Positions 55,664 through 64,000 of a stretch of 64,000 nucleotides of DNA are shown here, piece after piece. The notes under the pieces were generated by a model. It was not told the origin of the DNA. It made no database searches and was given only the letters and a program-made list of their open reading frames with translations. The stretch is from Elymus sibiricus (lineage: Eukaryota > Streptophyta > Magnoliopsida > Poales > Poaceae): NCBI GenBank assembly GCA_039707655.1, contig CM077665.1:313100486-313164485 (forward strand), written 5' to 3'. The position numbers and the translations under genes were made by a program. The number at the start of each line of letters is the position of its first letter. Positions within the stretch are counted from its first letter, which is position 1.

Positions 55664-56529
55664 TGTCGGAATCGGGGTTCCGGGGACCCAAAGAGGTTCG
55701 AACACTGGGGTGCACTCGCTCTCCTGCCCTACTCTGCTTCGCAACCTCATGGCAACTCTCCGGTGGCTCGAACTAAGGAAGATGAACTAGGGACACACAC
55801 GGTTTACCCACGTTCGGGCCACCTCGCGGTGTAAAACCCTACTCCTACTTGGTGGATTGCTTGAGGACGATGATGAGTACAAGGTGTGTTCTTGCTTGCT
55901 CGGGGCCCGATGCCCGCTACGGTGGCCGGTTCCTACCCTTATATCGGCCTTGGTCCTCTTCCCCCGAAAACACAGGGTGGGAAGGGTTGCCACAACGGCC
56001 AGTTTGAAGGGGGACAGGACTGCAGCCTACCCTGACAAAAGTGGTCTTCGCCTGCCAAAGCTCTTCGTCGTGACATGCGCGTGGGCTCGGGGGTGACATC
56101 CGTCCTGCCAAGCCCTCAATCTTGGTCTTCTTTCTCGGGGAGGGAAACCTTTGGGGTTGCTTTAGGAGCCCGTGAACTGAAGTCGTTTCTCTATCACCAA
56201 AGAGGAAAGCCTCTCTGTCCATGCCCGCTGGCACCACTTTCGCATCGCCTGGCGCAGCGCGCGTCACCCATGTGTGGGCGCAGGGTTGCGGGGCCGTGCC
56301 CGGCCAGCTCCAGACGGACCCGGCCCCAGAGGGCATGACGGGCAGCCTCGCGAGGGAGCCTCGTGAAGTACTTGATGGGGACGCCGCCTCGCACCTCGGG
56401 AGGCGCTGGCCCTCGCAAGGACCAGCTCCGTGAAGCCCGTGGGTGGGGCCTCTCAGTGGTTAAGACAATCTTCTCATCCTGTGCCGCAGGCAGACGGGCC
56501 TGGGCACCCCCAGTCCCAGAGTCCCGACA
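55664..56529 (-). repeat. R6 3' LTR
   Basis: 866 bp. It starts TGTCGGAATCGGGG on plus and ends CCCGACA, collinear with the R1 LTR (863 bp) though clearly diverged. On minus a TATAAG lies near 55939-55944. It shares ACCCTACTCCTACTTGGTGG-type text with R1. Confidence 0.88.
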
Positions 56530-56711
56530 GTAGCCCCCAGGCCCGTGGCGCGAAGGACTCCGCCTGTTGGAGGGGTTGAAACAACGCAAGGCCCCATTGC
56601 CTACGGGCCAGGCATGATGCGTGGCGTTCGGTGAGGCGTGTGTCGCCTCCACTCCCCCACGATGCTCCGAGAAACATGCATCCGCCTGGGTAAACCGCCA
56701 GGCACGCCGGG

Positions 56712-56719
56712 CATAAAAA
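56712..56719 (+). promoter_or_regulatory. TATA box of the R6 antisense ORF
   Basis: CATAAAAA about 100 bp before ATG 56818, with the shared CCTCCACTCCCCCACGATGC module at about 56647. Same arrangement as in R1. Confidence 0.6.
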
Positions 56720-56817
56720 CCATTGTCGCTCGGCTTCGTCGGTACGCCTTCTCCTCTCGCCGCTTCTCCCCCTTTGATTCTTCGCCCGATCTTTGCCCTC
56801 CTCCCCTCTTCTTGGTC

Positions 56818-58057
56818 ATGGCGGCGAAGAAGGATGCTACGAGCACTGGGGCGCAGGCGGGGCCTTTAGCACCACCCCCATCTCCCGGAGGCAATGGAAG
56901 GCGGCGCTCAGGGCCAGCCCTGATACGGCAGCGCTAGACCGCCAACGATGAGTAAGTGTGCTGCCTCCTTAGTCCTTTCTTGCACGTCTAGCCCAGCCGG
57001 TGAGTTTGATCGCGGAACCTCTCAGGGTGCTCGCGCGCAAGAGGCGGAGGGGCGGCTCGCCCGGGGCGTCCTCCCACGAGTTGTTTATCGGAGAGGCCTC
57101 CGCCGCCATGCCTGGCTTGTCATGGCCTCGGGGCGCGTGGCCCGCGATGCCGCGAGCATAGCGCCGGGCGCCGAGCGCAAGGCGGAGCTGGCCTGCTAGG
57201 AGGTGGCCATCATCGAGCGGGAGGCCGGCGTGGCCCTCCGCGAGCGGGAGGCTGATAGGACCGCCTTCGAGCAGGAGGCGGAGCGCGAGCGCCTAGAGAC
57301 CCTGGAAGGCCAGGTCCTCGCCGGCGAGGCTACCCTCGCGGCAACGCGCGAGGAGGCCCGTGCCGATGCCGACGCTAGGGTGGCTCGGGAGTGAGAGGCC
57401 GCTCTGGAGGAGTACCACGGCGAGCTCGCCCGTCAGGAGGCCCGTATCCAGCTTCGCTGCGATTCGCTTCAAGAGAAGGTGAGCGCGCTCCGAGCCCAGC
57501 TGCAGGGTGTCCAGGCGGATCTCCAGGCCGCCCTCACGAGCAAGGGGGCGTCGAGGCGGAGTTGGCACCGATGCAGTGCAGACTGCCCAGGATGACGCGG
57601 CGCGGGCGCGCATGATGGAGGCGCAGCACGCCGGGCAGTTCCTGGACCTTGCGCGCCCTGCGGGCAGCGCGCTCCGCCACTTCGTCAGGGACGTCCCAGC
57701 GCTACCTCGTGTGCATGGCGATGGAGGCTACCTCGACTTCTTCCTCAAGGTGGTGGAGGCGATGGAGTCGGGTGTCTCCAAGGTGGAGGAAGACATCGAG
57801 TCAAGCGTGCGCGATCTCTTGGACTACGCACTGACCCGCGTCTTCTCCATCCGTCACCGCCATGATCCTACCTTCGACCTCTCCAGCGTGATGGAGCCCG
57901 TGCCCGAGGAGCTCCGCGCCCCCTCAGGGACGAGGTGCGCGGGAAGGTGGAGTCGCTGGTCGGGCGGTTCGCCCAAGACGCTCCTTCTGAGGAGAGCGGG
58001 AGCCTTGGCGCCGCAACCCCCGACAGACACGGCGAAGGCAGTGCCTCCTCCGCTTAG
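56818..58057 (+). pseudogene. R6 antisense ORF, two exons, decayed
   Basis: Exon 1 (MAAKKDATSTGAQAGPLAPP) ends at GTAAGT 56952; a TAG replaces a Trp codon seen in R1 shortly before. The intron is 74 bp (56952-57025), at the same place as in R1. Exon 2 is rich in Glu/Arg/Ala heptads (REREADRTAFEQEAERERLE). After frame changes near 57195, 57392 and 57590 it continues with MMEAQHAGQFLDLARPAGSA, FFLKVVEAMESGVSKVEEDI and ALTRVFSIRHRHDPTFDLSS. A last frame change near 57920 leads to a tail with KVESLVGRFAQDAP and the TAG at 58055. The C-terminal block aligns with R4 (FLVLSNLAFFHPELDLSDGF). Probable coiled-coil protein of unknown role. Confidence 0.7.
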
Positions 58058-58639
58058 GCTTTATGTTCCCCTTCCTGTTGCACTATGAACTATCCGGCAC
58101 CAGAGGGGCGTAAGACATTTGCGATGTACTTTTGTTAATCCAGTAGTTACCTGTCGTGTGTCGAGACACCCTTGCTCCCCGCGTGAGGCCCTTTGCTTCC
58201 CTTCGCACAGCCCCTGAGCCCCGGCTGGCTGGGGCTTCGCGAGACCGGTGAACGCCCGTGACGCCCTACGCGCGAGGGGCCCACTTTCTGATGCGCGGCG
58301 CGGCCTCGGGGCGGCGGCCCCTGAGAGTCCTTAGCACCTAGCCCTCACCTCGTTAGGTCGCCCTTGCCGGATCTTTCTTAGGGATCCATTCTGCTGGGTG
58401 CTCCGCCCGTGATTCCATGCGACCATCAACTCGTTCTCGGGATCCGTGCGAGGGGCCTGTCATCCTAGGCCTTAGCGAGGCGGCCCGAGGCCTCGGCGAG
58501 ACAACACGTGTAGACGAAGCCGCGGGCCTGGGCCCACTCTTCAGGGCCAACCATGCTTGAGCTAGCAAGGTCTGCCGAGCATGAGCGTCGTTCTTCCCTT
58601 GATTAGTCCGTCTAAGCAAGGTCTCTGAGGCGGCCTCAG
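58058..58639. other. R6 interior without genes
   Basis: 3' region of the antisense ORF, then GC-rich spacer. Minus-strand open frames here have no family features. Confidence 0.45.
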
Positions 58640-58812
58640 GGCGCGGCCCTGCGTGAGGCGCCGCAGAGGCCCCCGACGACGACCGTCGGTGCGAGCCGCG
58701 GGGATGGGTCCTTCACGAGGATCCAGCCCGTGGGGCTCGTTGCTGGCCCAGGACCAGCCCGTGGTGCACGCTGTGCCTTGGGCCGCAGGCGTCTGGGCCT
58801 GGATTCCCCCAG
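58640..58812 (-). repeat. Degraded LTR end of the R1/R6 family
   Basis: GGGCCGCAGGCGTCTGGGCC and CCCCCAGTCCTG match the last part of the R6 LTR (GTGCCGCAGGCAGACGGGCC, CCCCCAGTCCCAG). The CCGACA tip and purine tract have been lost. It precedes a second copy of the promoter module, as a LTR precedes the module in R1 and R6. Confidence 0.45.
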
Positions 58813-58974
58813 TCCTGCGGGCCTGGCGATGCAATCCATGGGAAGGCCGGAGCGGCATGTGCTCCATCCGTCTGGGGGTTAAGCGTAGCACGTGGCGCAT
58901 GACAGGGCATGGGGGCCCCTCCACTCCCCACGACGCCTCGGTAACCGCCCAGGGCTGACATAAAGCCTAGGCCG

Positions 58975-58983
58975 CATATAAGG
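58975..58983 (+). promoter_or_regulatory. TATA box of the B3 ORF
   Basis: CATATAAGG about 75 bp before ATG 59055. The upstream module CCTCCACTCCCCACGACGCC (about 58917) is the same as before the R1 and R6 antisense ORFs. Confidence 0.6.
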
Positions 58984-59054
58984 GGGAAGGGATGAGTTCC
59001 TTATTCCATCATTCTTGTCCTCAGCCCCCATCACCACTTGCCACCATAGCAACG

Positions 59055-59739
59055 ATGGCGCCCGTGAGCAGGTTCTCCGTTGCCGAGAAGAAGAAAGCAG
59101 CGATGGAGGAGGCGGGCACATCGAGGTTGTCGAAGGGAGGCGGCCGCCCCCCGCGCGTCCGTCACCGCGCCCGAGGTGCCTCTTTGGGGGAGCGGGCGAA
59201 CTCCACCGGCGACCCACGTCGGTACAAGCGTACGTGGGAGGAGCTCTGCCCGCGGGCGCATGCGAGGTGGCCGCGGACGGGGTCAGAGGTATGGTGCAGC
59301 GGCCCGGCCGCCCCGGCCGCGAGGCCATTCCGCCGAGGCGGTCCACGAGTTCCTCGTGAGGATGGAGAGCAAACCCCGCACTTTAGCTCCGGCTCCCGGA
59401 CTCTTTCGCAAGAGAGATGGGGGAGCGCGCACCTTTGGGCCTGTGGCTGCAGCCAGACGGCTGCTGCAATGGATCTTCCTGGGTGGTGACGGAGTTCAAG
59501 CCCCTCGACTTCTTGTTCTTGAGACGCGGGTGGAAGTCGTTCGCTCTCACCTGCGGCTTGCATAAAGGGCATGTCCTCCACTTTAAGTTTGATGGGGCTG
59601 CCACGCTCTTCGTGAAGATCTTCGGGGCGACAGCAGCAGGGGCAGTGGCAGCCGCAGCTCCTTATCCTAGGGGAGCGGGAGCGACGATGACTCCGCCGGC
59701 TCCCCAAGCGCCCGCATCAACGAAGAGGACTCTGACTAG
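59055..59739 (+). pseudogene. B3 DNA-binding-domain ORF inside R6, frameshifted
   Basis: B3 domains are plant-specific DNA-binding folds of ARF, RAV and REM factors. N-terminus from ATG 59055: MAPVSRFSVAEKKKAAMEEA, basic and low-complexity. The B3 domain spans about 59335-59630 over two frames: VHEFLVRMESKPRTLAPAPG, then after a shift near 59430 LGLWLQPDGCCNGSSWVVTE, RRGWKSFALTCGLHKGHVLH and FKFDGAATLFVKIFG. The RGWxxFA...L..GHxLxFxxDG...VKIF pattern is the signature of REM-like B3 domains. A tail (after one more shift) is Ser/Asp-rich and ends NEEDSD at TAG 59737. It takes the place and promoter module of the antisense coiled-coil ORF. I infer it is an element-carried gene, not a host gene. 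Confidence 0.72.
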
Positions 59740-60336
59740 GTGCGGTGGCGTCATGTTGGGGACTCCGGAGGCGGCGCTGCGGGAGCGCAACCCCTCCTTT
59801 TGTGTTGATTTTCCTTTCTTGCAATGAACCATGCTGACCCCGCGGGGGTGTGTAAAAATGGGTTAAGCCCTTTGTGCCTTAAACCGAATGCTAATTTTGG
59901 TTGTAAATGAGTTTCTTCTTCGCGCCCCTTGTTAGGCTCACCTCCTCCTTCAGGATCTTCCCGATATCCCGCGTCGCCGGGGCCCAGCCCCCGAGCGTGT
60001 TTCGAACGCCGTCGGCAAGAAAGGTCCTGGCGCGTGATGCTCAGGGATTCATTTGGGCCCGCCTCGCGGGGCTTCTCGGGGGAGCCGCCCTGGGGAGAGA
60101 TCCTGCATGAAAGCATTTGCTTCTAGAATGGTGCGCGCTTACCAGTTTACGCTTGGGCGTCACGTGAGGAAGACAGGCACCGGGAGCCTTGGTGAGGTGA
60201 CGTGTGCGTGGGCATGTCCGCGAGCCAAAACCCAGTCCTTTGGGTCCCAGCGTCGCCAGGACTTTCCCAAACACCGGCACCGTGCCCAGCCCCCGCGCAC
60301 GTGAGGCCCAAGGAGGAGCCGGTGGGCGCGAGCCGT
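59740..60336. other. Spacer between R6 and R7
   Basis: 3' region of the B3 ORF (AATG/TTTTGG-rich, about 59820-59910), then GC-rich spacer. At some point here the orientation changes from minus (R6) to plus (R7); I cannot place the junction. Confidence 0.4.
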
Positions 60337-60351
60337 GGGGGGGGGGGCTAC
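60337..60351 (+). other. Purine tract upstream of the R7 LTR
   Basis: A run of G then CTAC, as directly precedes LTRs in R1, R4 and R6 (inverted there). Here 39 bp separate it from TGTCGG, and that stretch ends in TTAC, as if a short insertion or duplication lay between. Confidence 0.5.
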
Positions 60352-60390
60352 AGTTGCCAAGGCGAGGGCCGTTTGCCCTGAGGCTGTTAC

Positions 60391-61240
60391 TGTCGGCGTT
60401 CTCGATACCAGGGTACCCAGACTTGCCTACCTGCGGCCCAAGGCGTGGCCCACCTCAACGGCCAAGTGCGGCCCGGCGCGGCCTCGCTCCGTACAAGACC
60501 CTCGTGAGGCCCCCAGCTCACGAGGAAAAGAGCACCAAACCCGCAGGGAGGTAGGCCTCCCCAGGCCCCCTCCCGAGCGGCGGAGACTCCTATGCAACAC
60601 ACAACCTCAGGAGGCCAGGGGTGATGCCAGCCAGGCCAGGCGGGTGCCAGTGCGCCAAAGGGGACAGTTTCCCTTTCGGTGCAAAGGAGGCAGGGGTCGC
60701 ACACGAGTTCCCAAAACAACCCCAAAGGTTTCCATTCCGGTGCAACAAGACCAAGACCCCAAGCCCCGTAGGACGAGCGTCATCGCCGAGCCCACTGCTG
60801 CATCACCATCGACCACTTTGCAGGCGAAGACCACCTTTCATCAGGATAGGGTGTACCTCCTGTGCCCTTTCAAATTTGGCCATTGTGGGATCCCTTCCTG
60901 CCATTGCGATAAGGGAAGAGGACCCGGGCCGCTATAAATAGGGGCAAGGCTGCCTAGTAGAAAAAGCAGGAATCACCCCGCAAATACACCCGCAAGGCAA
61001 CACACCTATGTATTAGTTCATCCACAAACCTCCTCGTGAGGCAATCCACCAAAGGCAGGAGTAGGGTTTTACGCTTCGCAACGGCCCGAACCTGGGTAAA
61101 CTCTTGTGTGCCATCGTCTTCCTCACCATCGAGCGGGGGTATTGTGTCATGAGCTGGGAGGGGGCGAAGCAGTTGGGGAATCTTCGCACACGCCTCTGGG
61201 TTCGAACTCCTTAGGGTTTTGCGGAGCCCGAAATCCGACA
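60391..61240 (+). repeat. R7 5' LTR
   Basis: 850 bp, TGTCGGCGTTC...AAATCCGACA, collinear with the reverse complement of the R1 LTRs. The inner border is fixed by the leader sequence. Confidence 0.85.
60932..60940 (+). promoter_or_regulatory. TATA box in the R7 LTR
   Basis: CTATAAATA, same box and surroundings (GGGCCGCTATAAATAGGGGC) as on the minus strand of R1. Confidence 0.7.
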
Positions 61241-61313
61241 TTTGGCACGCCAGGTAGGGGGCGTGTGGGAGTCCCTAGCGAGCTTCGCTCCTTCTTCTTT
61301 GCCCCATCGAGTC

Positions 61314-62460
61314 GATGGACGACGCACGGCAAACTCCTTCCGGCCCCGAAGGATCCGCCCCCGCCAACCACGCCGCTGCCACCCAAGGCCCACACCACGG
61401 CAGCATGATGCCGGGCGGCCGTTATCAGGCCACCAGCGTCGTGTCCACCATCGACGCCGCCCGCGCCGGCCAGGCACATGGCGGACTGGCGGCCCCCACA
61501 GGGCCGGCGTCACGTCACACATATGTGGGAGACCTCAACGCGCATGACTCGCTCCTGATGGTGAGTGAGATGCTTCGTCACCGCCCTACGCATGGGGGCT
61601 TTGATGCCTGGGCCGACCACCTCGCCGAGCTAGTCGACGTCGCGAGGAGGGCCTAGGGTCCCTGCCTTTCCCCGCGACCACCGGCGCAGGGCGCCGGGGG
61701 CTCGCTCACAGTACCCGTCGCCCCGCCTACAGACGGCACACCCGCCTCGCTCCCGGGCAGACCCGAGCAGGGCCCGCCGCACGCCGTGCTTCTACTTCTC
61801 CGGATCCCGGTGACCGGCTTCGGAGCACCGCACGGTCCCGCCGGTAGCGCCCACGAAGGGGGTGCTGGGCCATCCCGTGCGCACCCCGACGCGCGCACAC
61901 ATGCCCAAACGGATCGACGACAGCCTGGTTCGTCCCAGTGGGAGCGCGCCAACCGGAGCAGGGAGCGGGCGGCTCAGGCTTCCGGCTGTGCCGGTAACTG
62001 TAATGAAGGCGCGAGGGAGAATCAGGAAGGCGACACAAGGCAAGACACGCGCGGCCTACCCCACGGCGGCGGCCGGGCCAGGCAACTTCGGGCGAAGGCC
62101 CACCGCAGGAGGGTTTGTGGACCGCGCGCCCAGGATGGCGTCATCTCGCCACCCGGAGAGACCGCCATCGATGCGGACGGAGGCAACTCAGGAGAAGGCC
62201 AAGGCCTCTATACGGAGCCCTACATTCCGGACTACGTCATACCTGTGGAGGGCGCGGAGGATCAGGCGCCCTCTGCAGGTGCCGACACCCTCCCGTAGTA
62301 GGGAGGCGCCCCCGGACGCTCTCCCCAAGCCGGGCATGGGGCTTCCATGGAGGGAGGACCAGGCCAGGTTCATGCAAGCAAGGGAGAAGGGGAACGTCCC
62401 GGGAGGTGCGGGGGCGCGACGCGGCCACCGCCCCCATCAGCAAGCAGCGCACAGCTGAGC
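61314..62460 (+). pseudogene. R7 leader/gag-like region
   Basis: ATG 61314 (MDDARQTPSGPEGSAPANHA) opens a 113-residue frame with MPGGRYQATSVVSTIDAARA and YVGDLNAHDSLLMVSEMLRH, closed by a TAG at 61654-61656. A second Arg/Gly-rich frame follows to 62298 (RGLPHGGGRARQLRAKAHRR; GLYTEPYIPDYVIPVEGAED). Both parts match R1 7031-8080. No capsid or zinc-knuckle motif, and no pol after it. Gag is suggested by place only. Confidence 0.5.
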
Positions 62461-62559
62461 TCAGGGTCTCAGGGGCGACCGCCTAGGGAATCGGCGAGGT
62501 ACAGGTAACGCGGGCCACCCGCGACAACGGGGGCGCCGGAGCGGCCCTCGGGAGGCGGG

Positions 62560-63060
62560 GCCTCATGAGGCCCGCCAACCGGGGTCCGGTCGGCGCCGCG
62601 ACACTTCACGAGTCGGCTTCACCGACACAACACCTCTGCAGCTGCGCTTGGTGCATTGCGCTCATGTTTGGGCCGCGGGAGCGCAATCCCACGGCTATGC
62701 GGGGAGCAATGCACACAGGTTTGGGCTGTGGAGGCGCGCAACCGCGCAGTAATGCGTGGGATGGCTCTAAACTGAGTTGGGAGCACCTAGGCCATGCGCT
62801 TGGGGGCTTGCCCAGCTATCTTCGGCCGTGACACTCTCACGTAATAATGAGTGGGCTGTATACGCCCGGAGCCCCCCGAGGACGCGGAGGGGTTCCATCC
62901 CACCCCCAAGTGGAAGCCCCATGCTCTGCGCTGGCAGACAACACTGCCCTCCAATGGCTATGCCCACGCAATGTGGATGCCCTACGCTCCGCGCTGGGGG
63001 AAGACCAAAGCGAAGACTAGCCTAGGTGCCGAACGTGGCAGTTGCTTGCTTCTTTTTGTG
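62560..63060 (+). other. R7 interior block conserved with R1
   Basis: Reverse complement of R1 6149-6700 (for example TGGAAGCCCCATGCTCTGCG). No conserved frame; conserved sequence without coding sense points to a cis function or a common remnant. Confidence 0.55.
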
Positions 63061-63389
63061 ATTCGAATTGCCACTTTTTAAGATGAAGTTGAAGGTTTCA
63101 TGATTCTATTTCAAAAGGGGGCGGGAACTTTTATCTCTTCGCGATTCTTCTTTCTGGCCTTGAAGCTTATTTCTATTTGGATTGACACCTTGCCAAGCAT
63201 GGCCCGCGCCCTTTGGCCCCCCGTGGCCTCTCGGATCAGGCCAGCAAGGACCTGTCACCTCGGGGGTGCCCATCGCCTAAAACGGTCGGATCCCGCTCGG
63301 GGGCTCCGCCCGCGGCCGGGCATGACCTCACAAAACCTCGGGAGGCCCAGGCGCCTCCCGGTGCGGTGGCCTGCGGAAAGGTAAGGAAG

Positions 63390-64000
63390 TCACTTGGGCG
63401 TCAAGGGGGACTCCTGAGCAATACGCCTCAGGAGCCTCACCGATCGTGTAGCTCCGCGCCCCTTGGTCACGTCCTCGTGATCCGGACGCTCCAATTGTGG
63501 CCGAGGCCTCGCTCCCCTTGGTCTCATCCGGTGATTCGGACGCCCCAACGGCGGTCGAGGTCTGCCGGCGATCGGGCCCTGCCGACGCAGAGCGCCACTT
63601 GAGCGTTAAAGGGGGGTTCCCAGGCAGCACGTCTCGAGAACCTCACCGATCGTGTAGCTCCGCACCCCTTGGTCTCGTCCTGGTGATCCGGACGACCCAA
63701 TTGTGGCCGAGGCCTTGCTCCCCTTGGTCTCGTCCGGTAATTCGGACGCCCCAACGGCGGTCTAGGTCTGCTCACGATCGGGCCCTGCCGAAGCAGAGCG
63801 CCACTTGAGCATTAAAGGGGGGGGGGGTTCCCAGGCAGCACGTCTCGAGAACCTCACCGATCGTGTAGCTACGCGCCCCTTGGTCTCGTCCTGGTGATCC
63901 GGACGACCCAATTGTGGCCGAGGCCTCACTCCCCTTGGTATCGTCCGGTTATTCTGATGCCCCAACGGCGGTCGAGGTCTGCTCGCGATCGGGCCCTGCT
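63390..64000 (+). repeat. Tandem array, about 206-211 bp monomer, at least 2.9 copies
   Basis: CCTCACCGATCGTGTAGCT occurs at 63435, 63641 and 63852. Each monomer contains two half-units (CCCCTTGGTCTCGTCCTGGT... and CCCCTTGGTCTCGTCCGGT...) and a G-run of variable length (6 to 10). The array reaches the window end. R1 holds only one monomer at 5845-5985. Confidence 0.88.

Larger units (their letters stand above)
55664..60336 (-). mobile_element. R1-family retrotransposon R6, rearranged
   Basis: A 866-bp LTR at 55664-56529 in minus orientation (purine tract at 56530) is followed by an interior with a plus-strand antisense ORF (56818-58057). A degraded LTR end (about 58640-58812) and a second interior with a plus-strand B3 ORF follow. 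No gag or pol. The second LTR is not found; the right border is unclear because R7 runs in the opposite direction from about 60337. It cuts the R5 envelope-position ORF. Possibly two related elements collapsed by recombination. Confidence 0.7.
60391..64000 (+). mobile_element. R1-family retrotransposon R7, 5' part
   Basis: The LTR (60391-61240) is followed by TTTGGCACGCCAGGTAGGGG and a gag-like leader, so orientation is plus, opposite to R1 and R6. The interior matches R1 in reverse complement, in order: gag-like region, conserved block (62560-63060), repeat monomers (63390 on). It leaves the window inside the repeat array. No pol domain is seen. Confidence 0.82.

Noticed and set aside
1..64000. 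CRISPR arrays, bacterial operons or phage genes
   Set aside because: Tandem repeats here lack spacers of constant length. All coding remnants are plant transposon or plant gene families.

Overview
The window looks like intergenic DNA from a large grass genome, most likely Triticeae (wheat, barley or Aegilops). This rests on nested LTR retrotransposons with 3.9 kb and 0.85-0.97 kb LTRs, CACTA transposons with CACTACTAGAAAAA-type ends, Stowaway MITEs starting CTCCCTCCG, a Sirevirus-type copia pol, and GT-AG introns in the few gene remnants. I see no intact host gene. The species call is inference from these families.

Layout: (1) 1-3278, 3' part of a CACTA element with a broken TNP2-type transposase. 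(2) 3279-11.3 kb, a minus-strand F-box/LRR (FBD) gene cut by that CACTA and by R1 (3483-8956), a short-LTR retrotransposon in minus orientation. (3) 11.47-12.3 kb, a minus-strand two-exon gene with a zinc-finger-XS-like domain, a premature stop and a MITE in its intron. (4) 12.4-16.1 kb, MITEs, a possible hAT-like element and a diverged tandem array. (5) 16.1-17.0 and 30.4-32.4 kb, one plus-strand host-like locus split by R2 (17021-30434, perfect GAATT target duplication). The right LTR of R2 carries a 1.74 kb CACTA element (perfect TGC duplication) full of GGCGCACC palindromes. (6) About 33.16-47.13 kb, R3, a truncated minus-strand Ty3/gypsy element with a 3.9 kb 5' LTR. R4 (36876-42425, perfect ACAAC duplication) sits inside it. 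(7) 47.13-55.66 kb, R5, a 5'-truncated Sirevirus-like copia element with a long envelope-position ORF after pol. (8) 55.66-64 kb, R6 (minus) and R7 (plus), relatives of R1 meeting in opposite orientations.

The main biological point is the R1/R6/R7 family together with R4. These elements show no recognisable protease, reverse transcriptase or integrase. In R1, R4 and R6 a coiled-coil or heptad-like ORF runs on the strand opposite to LTR transcription, and its C-terminal segment is conserved between the families. In R1 and R6 it has its own TATA promoter and a 74-76 bp intron at the same place. A second unit with the same promoter module, at 58.9-59.7 kb, encodes a B3 DNA-binding domain instead. 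These elements therefore look like non-autonomous carriers of antisense genes, and one such unit has a plant transcription-factor domain.

Relative order of insertions, from nesting: the copia R5 predates R3 and R6; R3 predates R4; the host locus predates R2; R2 predates its internal CACTA; the F-box gene predates R1 and the CACTA at its left.
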